A DNA stretch of 64,000 nucleotides, from the NCBI RefSeq assembly GCF_001905885.1, contig NZ_LIYH01000004.1, positions 736,103 to 800,102 on the forward strand. The letters are read 5' to 3'. A program made the translations under genes and the position numbers. Under the pieces are notes generated by a model. It searched no databases. It saw nothing but the letters and a program-made list of their open reading frames with translations, and was not told the DNA's origin. The stretch's first letter is position 1. Each line of letters opens with the position of its first letter. Shown piece by piece: positions 37,771-46,301 of this stretch. The DNA is from Streptomyces sp. CB03234 (GTDB lineage: Bacteria > Actinomycetota > Actinomycetes > Streptomycetales > Streptomycetaceae).

Positions 37771-38889
37771 TCAGCGTGTGCCGACCGCCGCGCGCACGGC
37801 CCGCCGTGCCAGTGCGCAGTCATCGTGCAGCCGCCGCAGCAGCAGCCGCTGTTCCTCCCCGGTCGACACCGCACCCGGCGCGACCGGCACCGAGCCGACG
37901 GGTGGCGCTTCGCGTATCGTGCGCTGCACGGCCGTCTCGTACGTACGGATCTCGCGCGTCAGTACCAGCATCAGGTTCACCAGGAACGCGTCCCGTGCCG
38001 CCGGGCCCTCGCGCTGGGCCAGCTGGCTGATGTGACGCCGGGCCGCGGAGGCGTCTCCCAGCACCGCCCACAGCGTCGCCAGGTCGTATCCCGGCAGGTA
38101 CCACCCGGCGTGCTCCCAGTCGACCAGTACGGGACCGGCCGGCGACAGCAGGATGTTGGAGAGCAGCGCGTCCCCGTGACAGAACTGGCCCATGCCCTGG
38201 CGCCCGCCCGCGTGCGCCAGCCCGTGCAGCAGCTTCTGCAGGTCGTCCCGGTCCCGGTCGGTGAACAGGCCCAGCTCGTGGTAGCGGGAGATCCGCGAGC
38301 CGTAGTCCAGCGGGGCGTCGAACGTCCCGGCCGGCGGCCGCCAGTCGTTGAGCCGCTTGATCGCGCCGAGCGCGGCCCGCAGGTCCGCCCGGGGCGGCGC
38401 GTCCAGCGGGTGACGTGTGAGGGCCGCGGCCCGGCCCGGCATCCGTTCGATCACCAGGGTGCAGTTGTCGGGATCCGCCGCGATCAGCCGCGGCACCCGC
38501 ACCGGCGGCCGGTGCCGTACGAAGGCCCGGTAGGCGGCGATCTCGTGGCGGAACCGCTCGACCCACGCGGGGGAGTGGTCCAGTAAACACTTGGCGACGG
38601 CGGTGGCGCGTCCGGTCGTCCCGACGAGCAGGACCGAGCGGCCGCTGCGCCGCATCACCTGCACCGGGTTGAACTCCGGGCAGATCCGGTGCACCGACGC
38701 GATCACCTTCCGCAGCTGCGCGCCCTGGGTGCCGGACAAGTCGATTCTCCCGCTGAGCGGTCCGGCCACCGTCCCCGCCCAGCGCCGGGCCCGACCCGCC
38801 TGGGTGGGATCCAGATACGGTCCGCTGCCGGCCGGGACGGTGCGCTGCGGCCGGGGCGGGGCGGACACGGAGGACGATGCTGTGTACAT
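37771..38889 (-). CDS. Aminoglycoside phosphotransferase family kinase (APH)
   Basis: A 372-residue protein-kinase-fold small-molecule kinase. ATP-lobe residues appear as RSVLLVGTTGRATAVAKCLL; the catalytic loop is CHGDALLSNILLSPAG (HGD...N near residue 240) and the metal-binding segment is LVDWEHAGWYLPGYDLAT. The family phosphorylates antibiotics, choline, homoserine or sugars; here LVIERMPGRAAALT before the hinge matches the general APH/CotH group. Resistance is not implied. Start ATG at 38889 is chosen since the protein before it is poorly biased. It is divergent from the NsdA-like gene across 201 bases. Confidence 0.83.
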   Translation of the reverse strand: MYTASSSVSAPPRPQRTVPAGSGPYLDPTQAGRARRWAGTVAGPLSGRIDLSGTQGAQLRKVIASVHRICPEFNPVQVMRRSGRSVLLVGTTGRATAVAKCLLDHSPAWVERFRHEIAAYRAFVRHRPPVRVPRLIAADPDNCTLVIERMPGRAAALTRHPLDAPPRADLRAALGAIKRLNDWRPPAGTFDAPLDYGSRISRYHELGLFTDRDRDDLQKLLHGLAHAGGRQGMGQFCHGDALLSNILLSPAGPVLVDWEHAGWYLPGYDLATLWAVLGDASAARRHISQLAQREGPAARDAFLVNLMLVLTREIRTYETAVQRTIREAPPVGSVPVAPGAVSTGEEQRLLLRRLHDDCALARRAVRAAVGTR

Positions 38890-39034
38890 GGGCGAGACAG
38901 ATCCCTTCGTGTGCCGACGATTTGCGTACGCTGCCCCGTCCCGGCAACCGGCCGACACCCTGGGGAATGAGGGCCGGTTGCCGGGGCGGGGTGGCGCTTT
39001 CCTACCTGACACCCGGGCGCGGGTGGCACACCAT

Positions 39035-39072
39035 CTGGCGGACCCTGGCGAACCCTGGCGAATAGTCGCCAG
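39035..39072. promoter_or_regulatory. Phased CTGGCG repeats and inverted repeat upstream of nsdA-like gene
   Basis: CTGGCG occurs at 39035, 39045 and 39055, exactly 10 bp apart, and the last copy forms a perfect inverted repeat (CTGGCGA-ATAG-TCGCCAG, 39055-39072). The block ends 18 bases before the GTG at 39091. It looks like a multi-site operator for a protein binding one face of the DNA. Confidence 0.5.
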
Positions 39073-39090
39073 CCCTATGACAGCGGGTTA

Positions 39091-40617
39091 GTGTCAACTC
39101 AGCCGAGAACCTGGGGGCTTGACGTGACCGGAGAACCCAACACCCGCCTTGCAGACCTGTTCGGCCTGGCCGGCTGGTCCAAAGGGGAACTCGCAAGACT
39201 CGTGAACCGGCAGGCGGCGGCCATGGGCCACCCCCAGCTGGCGACCGACACCTCGCGGGTCCGGCGCTGGATCGACATGGGGGAGACCCCGCGCGATCCC
39301 GTACCCCGGGTGCTGGCAGCCCTGTTCACCGAGCGACTCGGCCGTGTCGTGACCATCGAGGACCTCGGGTTCGTACGACACGGGCGCGCCGGGAAACGGC
39401 GGGACGTCAGGAACACCGACAACCCTGACGGGCTGCCCTGGGCGCCCGAGCGTACGGCTGCGGTCCTCACCGAATTCACGGGAATGGACCTCATGCTCAA
39501 CCGACGCGGCTTGGTGGGCGCGGGCGCCGCGCTCGCCGCAGGCTCCGCACTCACCAGCGCCATGCACGACTGGCTCCACACCGACCCCGCTCTCGCTGCC
39601 GACGCCCCCCGCCTCGACGATCCCCTGCACGCCGACCCCGCCGGTTTCGACCGCTACGAGGCCGCCCCCATCGGGTCCCAGGAGATCGAGGCGCTGGAGC
39701 GCTCCGTCGAAGTGTTCCGCGCCTGGGACGCCGCCCGTGGCGGCGGGCTCCAGCGCAAGGCCGTCGTCGGCCAGCTCAACGAGGTGGGCGGCATGCTCGC
39801 CTACCGCCACCCCGACCACCTCCAGCGCCGGCTCTGGGGTGTCGCCGCCAACCTGGCGGTCCTCGCCGGGTGGATGTCCCACGACGTGGGCCTGGAGCCC
39901 ACCGCCCAGAAGTACTTCGTCATCGCCGCCCACGCGGCGCGCGAGGGCGGTGACCGGCCGCGCGCCGGTGAGGCCCTCTCCCGCGCCGCCCGCCAGATGG
40001 TCCACCTGGGGCGCCCCGACGAGGCCCTGGACCTGATGAAGCTCGCCAGGTCGGGCTCGGGTGAGGAGATCCTGCCGCGTACGCAGGCCATGCTGCACAC
40101 CATCGAGGCCTGGGCACAGGCCTCCATGGGCCGCGGCCAGGCGATGCGCCGCACTCTGGGCGAGGCCGAGGAACTGTTCGTCTCCGACAAGGCCGACGTG
40201 CCCCTGCCGAGCTGGATGCAGACCTTCAGGAGCGAGGACCTGTACGGCATGCAGGCGCTCGCCTACCGGACGCTGGCCGAGCACGAGCCGGCCGCGGCCA
40301 GGCAGGCGCAGTACTTCGCGCAGAAGGCGCTGGCGCTGCGCAACGACGGCCGGCAGCGATCGAAGATCTTCGACTACCTCTCCATGGCGTCGGCGTGCTT
40401 CATCGCCGACGACCCCGAACAGGCCGACCGGTACGCGCGGCTCGCCCTGATGTCGATGGGCGAGACGTCCTCCCAGCGCACCTGGGACCGGTTGCGGGAG
40501 ATGTACCGGCTCACTGGGCAGTACGCGGGCTACTCGAAGATCGAGGACCTCCGCGAGGAGATCCAGCTGGCCATGCCGAAGAGCACGGCGAAGCGGTCCC
40601 GGCGCGGCCAGGTCTGA
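39091..40617 (+). CDS. nsdA: NsdA-like negative regulator of development
   Basis: A 508-residue regulator. The N-terminal 110 residues form a helix-turn-helix-like domain (TRLADLFGLAGWSKGELARL, then TDTSRVRRWIDMGETPRDP), and most of the rest is a helical TPR-like array (KYFVIAAHAAREGGDRPRAG, EALSRAARQMVHLGRPDEAL, QALAYRTLAEHEPAAARQAQ). This architecture and the sequence LNRRGLVGAGAALAAGSALT between them match NsdA of Streptomyces coelicolor, a repressor of sporulation and antibiotic production. Start could be GTG 39091 or GTG 39124 (the latter has GGGGG 7 bases upstream and begins VTGEPNTRL). The symbol is by family resemblance; NsdB-type paralogues are possible. Confidence 0.75.
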   Translation: MSTQPRTWGLDVTGEPNTRLADLFGLAGWSKGELARLVNRQAAAMGHPQLATDTSRVRRWIDMGETPRDPVPRVLAALFTERLGRVVTIEDLGFVRHGRAGKRRDVRNTDNPDGLPWAPERTAAVLTEFTGMDLMLNRRGLVGAGAALAAGSALTSAMHDWLHTDPALAADAPRLDDPLHADPAGFDRYEAAPIGSQEIEALERSVEVFRAWDAARGGGLQRKAVVGQLNEVGGMLAYRHPDHLQRRLWGVAANLAVLAGWMSHDVGLEPTAQKYFVIAAHAAREGGDRPRAGEALSRAARQMVHLGRPDEALDLMKLARSGSGEEILPRTQAMLHTIEAWAQASMGRGQAMRRTLGEAEELFVSDKADVPLPSWMQTFRSEDLYGMQALAYRTLAEHEPAAARQAQYFAQKALALRNDGRQRSKIFDYLSMASACFIADDPEQADRYARLALMSMGETSSQRTWDRLREMYRLTGQYAGYSKIEDLREEIQLAMPKSTAKRSRRGQV

Positions 40618-40634
40618 CGACGCCCGGGCCGTTC

Positions 40635-40770
40635 GGCGTCGCACACGCCGACCGGCCGCACCACTTCCTACGATCCGCGTCCGGCGTCGCATGTCGGCCG
40701 GCCGCACCACTTCCTACGATCCGCGTTCTGCGCCGCACCCGGGCCGGACGCACCTCTCCCTACGATCCCA
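40635..40770. repeat. Three degenerate 48-bp direct repeats
   Basis: Units start at 40635, 40683 and 40729. Each contains GCCGCACCACTTCCTACGAT (or GACGCACCTCTCCCTACGAT in the third) and ends near ATCCGCG. The first two are nearly identical, the third is shorter and diverged. The array lies right after the nsdA-like stop, before the convergent phosphatase gene. Confidence 0.75.
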
Positions 40771-40853
40771 GCCCCACCCATCTCACAGCCCCACCCATCA
40801 ACGACCGCGCCCACGCATCGCGACCGTACGGAACACGACGCATGGGCCCGGAC

Positions 40854-42323
40854 TCAGGGCCGGCCGCTGCCGATCCTGGCGACCATCACACACGCGTCAC
40901 CCTCACGCGGTGAGCGACCGAACTCCTCCACCACCGTCCGCACACACTCCTGCGCATCGCGCGCCCGGGCGAACCGCGGTGCCAGCTCCAGCAAGGTGTC
41001 CATACGAGACGTGTCACCCGGACCGCGGGTCAGCCCGTCCGTGTGCAGCACCAGCAGGTCCCCGGGCAGCAGCCGGACCTCGGCCTGCTCGTACGCCGCC
41101 CCGGCCGTCGCCCCCAGCAGGGCTCCCTCCGGACGCGTCAGCGCGTGCCCCGTCCCGCCGCGGAACAGCAGCGGGGCGGGGTGCCCGGCCTGCGCCCAGG
41201 CGAGCGTCCGGGTCCGGGGGTCGTAGCGGCAGCACACCGCACTGCCCAGGGCGGGCTGCGAGGAGGAGTCCAGCACCTGGTTGAGGTGGCCCATCAGGGC
41301 CCCGGGGCGGATCCCGGCGACCGCCATGCCGCGCAGGGCGCCCAGCAGCATCGCCATCGTGGACGTCGCGGACACCCCGTGCCCGGTCAGATCGCCCACG
41401 GTCAGCAGCGCGTCGCCGTCCGGCAGTTCGAGTGCGTCGTACCAGTCGCCGCCGATCGTCGCGCTGGACCCGGACGGCAGGTACTGCCCCGCCAGGTCGA
41501 GGCCGGCCGGCCCCCCGTGAGGGAAGCCGGAGGAGCCGCGCCACGGCGGCAGGACCGCCTCCTGCAGTTCCACGGCCATCCGGTGCTCGGTCCGTTCGAT
41601 GTGCCGGCGGCGCTGGAGCGAGTCGCGTGTCTCGCGCACGGCCCGCTCACTGCGGCGCAGTTCGCTGACGTCCCGTAAAACCGCCCACATCGACGCGGTG
41701 CACCCGTCGACGTCGAGGACGGGCTCGCCCATCATGTGCAGGGTGCGCACCCGGCCGTCCGTACGGACGATCCGGAACTCGCCGTCGATGGGCTTGCCGT
41801 CGATCAGACAGCCCGTCACCATCGCGGTCAGCAGCGACTGGTCCTCGGCGAACACCATGGAGGGCAGCTCGTCCAGGGTCATGGGCCCGGCGTCGGGGGA
41901 GCGGCCGAAAATGACGTACAACTCGTCGGACCAGCTCACCTCGTCGGTAAGGAGATTCCACTCCGCGCTGCCGACCCGGCTGAGCAGCGACCCGGTGGGG
42001 GGCGGGTCCGCCGCCACCTCGTCGGTGCCCATGCTTCCGTACGGATCCGTCGGCTCCAGCTGCTCCGCCGGCTCCCCGAGGGGCATGGGGACGCCTTCCT
42101 TGAGCTGGCCCAACTGCGCACCCAGGTCGTCGAGCTGGTGGACGGCGAGGTCGCACAGCGCTCGCTGCCAGCGGCCCTGCGGGTCGTCCTCGTCCGCCAC
42201 GGCGTCCCGGCGCACGGCATCGACGTCTCCGCGCAGCCGACGGGTCTGCGAGATCAAGGCGTCCAGCGTGCCGCGCTCGGGCGGCTGTGGGGCGGGACGG
42301 TCCGCGAACAGATGGGACGGCAT
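40854..42323 (-). CDS. PAS domain SpoIIE-type PP2C phosphatase
   Basis: A 489-residue signalling phosphatase. A coiled N-terminus (LDALISQTRRLRGDVDAVRR) is followed by a PAS domain (about residues 110-235: SAEWNLLTDEVSWSDELYVI, DGEFRIVRTDGRVRTLHMMG) and a linker coiled coil (ERAVRETRDSLQRRRHIERT). The SpoIIE domain has GGDWYDALELPDG, VGDLTGHGVSA, AGHPAPLLF and HTDGLTRGPGD, and ends FGRSPREGDACVMVARIG. All expected metal Asp residues are seen. It is convergent with nsdA-like and is a paralogue of the phosphatase at 34.5-36.3 kb. Confidence 0.88.
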   Translation of the reverse strand: MPSHLFADRPAPQPPERGTLDALISQTRRLRGDVDAVRRDAVADEDDPQGRWQRALCDLAVHQLDDLGAQLGQLKEGVPMPLGEPAEQLEPTDPYGSMGTDEVAADPPPTGSLLSRVGSAEWNLLTDEVSWSDELYVIFGRSPDAGPMTLDELPSMVFAEDQSLLTAMVTGCLIDGKPIDGEFRIVRTDGRVRTLHMMGEPVLDVDGCTASMWAVLRDVSELRRSERAVRETRDSLQRRRHIERTEHRMAVELQEAVLPPWRGSSGFPHGGPAGLDLAGQYLPSGSSATIGGDWYDALELPDGDALLTVGDLTGHGVSATSTMAMLLGALRGMAVAGIRPGALMGHLNQVLDSSSQPALGSAVCCRYDPRTRTLAWAQAGHPAPLLFRGGTGHALTRPEGALLGATAGAAYEQAEVRLLPGDLLVLHTDGLTRGPGDTSRMDTLLELAPRFARARDAQECVRTVVEEFGRSPREGDACVMVARIGSGRP

Positions 42324-42486
42324 GTCGTACTCCGATACGGGCGCGGCGCGGCCAGGGTCGTCAAACTAAGGACCGGTTACGACTGTTGCACAGGCGGAGA
42401 CTGCCTGTAAGGGGTTTGGCAACACTCGATACGGTGGTGCTCATGGCATATGTCAAAGGCCCGGTGGGAACAGGCCATCCGGTGGA

Positions 42487-43281
42487 TCACGGCAGGATCG
42501 AATCCACATAGCCGCCGTCGACCCGCACCGCTCCACCGGTCGTCGCCGACGCCTGCGGGGAGCTGAGGTACACCACCATGTGCGCGATCTCCTCCGGCTC
42601 GATCAGCCGTTGCAACAGGGACTGCGGCCGGTGCTTGCGCATGAACACGCGTTGGGCCTCGTCCCATGCCAGGTCCCGGTCCACCAGCTCGTAGACGAGG
42701 TCCTCGACACCACCCGTGTGAGTGGGTCCGGCGATGACCGCGTTGACGGTGACGCCCGTTCCGGCGGCCTCCTTGGCGAAACCGCGGCTCACTGCCAGCA
42801 GCGCCGTCTTGGACATGCCGTAGTGGATCATCTCGGCCGGGATCACGACGGCCGAGTCACTGGCGATGTACTGGACACGGCCCCAGCCGCGGCCCGTCAT
42901 GCCCGGCAGGTACGCGCGGGTCAGCCGCACCGCCGCGAGCACGTTCACCTCGAAGTACCGCCGCCACTCCTCGTCCGTGATCTCCAGGGCGGGCCGCGGC
43001 TCGAAGATGCCCAGGTTGTTGACGAGGACGTCCACCTCGGGCAGCAGCTCAACGGCCAGCTCCGCGCCCTCCTCGGTGGCGATGTCCGCGGCCACGGGGA
43101 CCACCTCGGCGTCGGGGACCTCCGCCCGCAGCCGCTTCACGGCGGCCGTGACACTGTCCGAGGTGCGCCCGTTGACCGCCACCGTCGCCCCTGAGCGCGC
43201 CAGGGCGGTGGTGATCGCCGCGCCGATGCCCTGTGTCGAGCCGGTGACGAGCGCCGTCCTGCCCGTGAGATTCACCTGCAT
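42487..43281 (-). CDS. Short-chain dehydrogenase/reductase (SDR)
   Basis: A 264-residue classical SDR. The cofactor motif is ALVTGSTQGIGAA (residues about 9-21), followed by NNLGIFEPRPALE, the catalytic Ser in IASDSAVVIPA, and YGMSKTALL with Tyr and Lys of the active site. VNAVIAGPTHTGG follows the usual PG turn, and the C-terminus is GGAVRVDGGYVDSILP. NADP preference is suggested by the Arg in VNGRTSD after the second strand. The substrate is unknown. Start ATG 43281 directly precedes the fold. Confidence 0.88.
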   Translation of the reverse strand: MQVNLTGRTALVTGSTQGIGAAITTALARSGATVAVNGRTSDSVTAAVKRLRAEVPDAEVVPVAADIATEEGAELAVELLPEVDVLVNNLGIFEPRPALEITDEEWRRYFEVNVLAAVRLTRAYLPGMTGRGWGRVQYIASDSAVVIPAEMIHYGMSKTALLAVSRGFAKEAAGTGVTVNAVIAGPTHTGGVEDLVYELVDRDLAWDEAQRVFMRKHRPQSLLQRLIEPEEIAHMVVYLSSPQASATTGGAVRVDGGYVDSILP

Positions 43282-43348
43282 CCGCCCGGTTTCCCTTCTC
43301 GCGTGCGGTCCCCCGCATCCCATGCATCCCTTCCCGCTCCCCCGTCGC

Positions 43349-43382
43349 CGGAAGCGCCGGAAGCGCCGGAAGCGCCGGAAGG
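43349..43382. repeat. 9-bp tandem repeat
   Basis: Three exact copies and a partial fourth of GAAGCGCCG run between the SDR start and the epimerase start. The array lies upstream of both divergent genes, so copy number could change promoter spacing. Confidence 0.8.
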
Positions 43383-43509
43383 GGCGCCGCCGTGCGCACA
43401 CACCGCCCGTACGACGTGGAGTGCCGCACAGCGGGTACCCGGGCCTTCCGGCGCCGGGCCCCCGGGCCGGTGCCCGATGTCGAGCCGTCGGAGGACAGGA
43501 GCCGTGAAT

Positions 43510-44532
43510 ATGAACGCCGGGAAGCGGGTCGTCGTCACTGGAGCCACCGGAAATGTCGGCACGAGTGTGGTGGCGGCCCTCGCCGAAGACCCGCAGATCG
43601 CATCCGTACTGGGCCTGGCCCGCCGGCTGCCCGGCTGGTCACCGCCGAAGACCGACTGGGCCGAGGTGGACCTGCGGGACGAGGCGACCGACCTCGTCAG
43701 GCACTTCGAGGGCGCCGACGCCGTGATCCACCTGGCCTGGGCCTTCCAGCCCACGCACGACGCGGTGGCCACCTGGCGCACCAACGTCCTCGGCAGCCTC
43801 ACGGTGTTCCGGGACGTCTCCGCCGCCGGCGTGCCCGTGCTCGTCCACGCCTCCTCGGTGGGCGCGTACTCGCCGGGGCCGAAGGACGGCGCGGTCGACG
43901 AGTCATGGCCCACGCACGGCTGGCCGGAGGCCGCGTACTGCCGGGAGAAGGCCTACCTGGAACGGGTCCTGGACGCCTTCGAGGCCCGCAACCCGGGCAT
44001 GCGGGTGGTGCGGATGCGCCCGGCGTTCCTGTTCAAGGAGGAGTCGGGGAGCGAACAGCGGCGGATCTTCGCCGGCCGGTTCATGCCCGGGCAGCTCGCC
44101 GGGCCCAAGACGATCCCCGTCGTCCCCGACATCCCCGGTCTGCGCTTCCAGGCCCTGCACACCGACGACGCGGCCCAGGCCTACCGGCTCGCGGTCACCA
44201 AGGACGTGAGCGGTGCCTTCAACCTGGCCGCCGAGCCGCCCCTCGACGCGCGGCAACTCGCCGACCTCCTCGACGCCCGGGTCGTCCGGCTGCCACGGCC
44301 GGCCATCCGCGCCGCGCTGGCCGCCGGGTGGGGGCTGCGCCTGATCCCCGCCTCCCCGCAGCTCTTCGACGCCGTGCTGCGCCTGCCGATGCTGGACTGC
44401 ACGCGCGCCCACGACGAGCTGGGGTGGAGTCCCGAGCGCACCTCCCTGGAAGCCATCGAGGAGATGCTGCGGGGCATGCGCAGCGGCGCCGGCATGGACA
44501 CCGCCCCCCTCGCGGGCCGCAAGGCGAGCTGA
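43510..44532 (+). CDS. NAD-dependent epimerase/dehydratase family protein
   Basis: A 340-residue extended SDR. The glycine motif VVVTGATGNVGTSV is at the start, the catalytic Ser in VHASSVGAYSPG, and Tyr-x-x-x-Lys as YCREKAYLE. The fold continues VVRMRPAFLFKEESG and FQALHTDDAAQAYRLAV, and ends with a substrate domain (LDCTRAHDELGWSPERTSLE) typical of sugar-nucleotide or sterol-like dehydrogenases. Both GTG 43504 and ATG 43510 are possible starts; AGGAG lies 8 bases before the ATG, so this is preferred. Divergent from the SDR over 230 bases. Confidence 0.85.
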   Translation: MNAGKRVVVTGATGNVGTSVVAALAEDPQIASVLGLARRLPGWSPPKTDWAEVDLRDEATDLVRHFEGADAVIHLAWAFQPTHDAVATWRTNVLGSLTVFRDVSAAGVPVLVHASSVGAYSPGPKDGAVDESWPTHGWPEAAYCREKAYLERVLDAFEARNPGMRVVRMRPAFLFKEESGSEQRRIFAGRFMPGQLAGPKTIPVVPDIPGLRFQALHTDDAAQAYRLAVTKDVSGAFNLAAEPPLDARQLADLLDARVVRLPRPAIRAALAAGWGLRLIPASPQLFDAVLRLPMLDCTRAHDELGWSPERTSLEAIEEMLRGMRSGAGMDTAPLAGRKAS

Positions 44533-44553
44533 CCACCCCCGCCGGAGCCGACA

Positions 44554-46122
44554 TCAACGGCGCTCGAACGCGGCGAACGCCATCTCCTGGCGCCACTGCA
44601 CGGCCGCCCTGGGGCTCGCCCGCAGGAACCCCGCGCAGCCCGGGCCCGGGGCGTGGCCGCCCGGCCGCTCGTGCCGGCACACGCGTACGGGGGTGTACGC
44701 GTGCGGGCCGGTCACGGTGCGCCACAGGCTCCGTCCCGGCAGGAACGCGTGCTGCAGTGACGCGCGCGCCAGGTCCTTCAGCTCGGGATACCCGAGCCCG
44801 TACGTCAGGGCCGCCCGCTCGTACTCACGGCTGATGTCGGTACGCGACACCCCCGGGTCGTCGGTCGCCAGGACCACCGGGACGCCATGGCGCCGGTACG
44901 TCATGAAGGGGTGCTCCGCGCCGCGTACGCCGAGAATCTGGTCGTTGCTGGTCAGCGGCGTCTCCACGGCGATCTCGCGCTCGGCCATGGTCCGCAGCAG
45001 CCGCTCCCGGCCGGCCTCGTGGCGCACCGACACGCCGTGCCCGATCCGCTCGGCACGGCCCGTGCGTACGGCTTCCGTGATGTGGAACGTCAGCTCGTGC
45101 GGCTTCACCAGGCCCGGTACCAGCTCGCCCGCGTGGAGCGTGATGCGGGCGCGCGGGTAGCGGCGGTGCAGCAGGTCCAGCATCGACATGTGCAGGTGGT
45201 AGTCGCGCAGCGCCCGCTCGCCGTCCTCCGGCTGGACCAGGTTCACGGCGACGAACCGCTCGTCCCGCTCGGCGAGCTCCATCCCCAGCACCAGCTGCGT
45301 GAACACCCGCTCCGGCGCGCTCTCGCGGTACGCCTGGGAGATGAACCGGACGGACAGGCCGCAGCCGGGCCCCGGCCGGGCCGTGCCGCAGCGCGCCGCC
45401 GACCGGAACTGGGCGTCGCCCGCGTCCGCCTCCGCCCGGGCCAGCGCCACCAGCCGGTCCATCCGCCCGCCCGCCAGCAGCCTGCCGTGCAGCCGGCCCA
45501 GGTCCGGATCGAACCCGACCTCGTCGGCGAGCCGCTCCGCCTCGCCGACGACCGGCGTCACCATCGTCTCCAGGTGGACCTGGTTCTGGCGCGCCACCGA
45601 GTCCGCCACCTCCGCCAGCACCCGGCCGTGGCCACGCCGTGCCACCTCCGCGAACCTGCCGAACGTGGCGAAGAAGTGGTCGTGCCCGGGCCGGTCCGGC
45701 GGGAAGTCCTGCATCGACCACGCCCGGACGATCCGCCGCCGGAAATCCGCGTCCACGCGCGCGTGAGCCGCCGGACGCGTCCCCGGGCCGCACGGAGGCC
45801 GTACGGCGGTCATGGACCTGGTGTCGACGCACAGCCCGTCCCGCCCGGCCAGCTCGATCAGGAACTCGGTCGATGCGGCCCCGAAGAGGTGGTTGTGCAG
45901 GTCGCCGCCCTTGGGCAGGGCCCGGAAGAACGCCCGCCGCGCGTCCGGCCGGTCCCGCAGCCCCGCCAGCTCCCGCGCCACCCGCCGCTCGGCGGCCGTG
46001 ACCTCCCGCTGCCCCGCCTCCTCGTGCGCGGCAGCGGCGTCCGGAACGGCGCCGGGCAGCACCGGCAGCACGGCGGCGAGCAGGACGGCGACAGCGGGCC
46101 AGGCGGCGCGTACGGAGGTCAC
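44554..46122 (-). CDS. Secreted adenosine deaminase family protein (ADGF-like)
   Basis: A 522-residue amidohydrolase with a signal peptide (SVRAAWPAVAVLLAAVLPVL). The metal-site motif LPKGGDLHNHLFGA gives HxH at about residues 75-77, ITLHAGE the third ligand region and Glu, RIGHGVSV the catalytic His and LATDDPGVSRT the Asp pair. The length and the signal peptide are those of the secreted ADA/ADGF group, not the cytosolic 340-residue form. Such enzymes deaminate extracellular adenosine to inosine. The C-terminus carries two Cys (VRVCRHE and GPGCAGFL). It is divergent from the Spo11-like gene. Confidence 0.87.
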   Translation of the reverse strand: MTSVRAAWPAVAVLLAAVLPVLPGAVPDAAAAHEEAGQREVTAAERRVARELAGLRDRPDARRAFFRALPKGGDLHNHLFGAASTEFLIELAGRDGLCVDTRSMTAVRPPCGPGTRPAAHARVDADFRRRIVRAWSMQDFPPDRPGHDHFFATFGRFAEVARRGHGRVLAEVADSVARQNQVHLETMVTPVVGEAERLADEVGFDPDLGRLHGRLLAGGRMDRLVALARAEADAGDAQFRSAARCGTARPGPGCGLSVRFISQAYRESAPERVFTQLVLGMELAERDERFVAVNLVQPEDGERALRDYHLHMSMLDLLHRRYPRARITLHAGELVPGLVKPHELTFHITEAVRTGRAERIGHGVSVRHEAGRERLLRTMAEREIAVETPLTSNDQILGVRGAEHPFMTYRRHGVPVVLATDDPGVSRTDISREYERAALTYGLGYPELKDLARASLQHAFLPGRSLWRTVTGPHAYTPVRVCRHERPGGHAPGPGCAGFLRASPRAAVQWRQEMAFAAFERR

Positions 46123-46301
46123 CGGCGCATCATCGGACGGGCCGCCGGCGCCACCGCACCCCGACAGGCGGTGGCCGATAGGTCACCACCCGCCCGGGTG
46201 ACAGGTGACGCCGCCGCCCCCAGTGGGCAGACCGACAGGAGAGCCCGGGACGCCCAGGCGTCCCGACCGCGCACACACTGGGTCAGGTGAAGGGGGCAAC
46301 G

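Noticed and set aside
37771..38889. Aminoglycoside resistance gene
   Set aside because: The APH fold is clear, but family membership alone does not show an antibiotic substrate and no antibiotic genes are adjacent.
40635..40770. CRISPR array
   Set aside because: Three degenerate head-to-tail units with no unique spacers and no cas genes.
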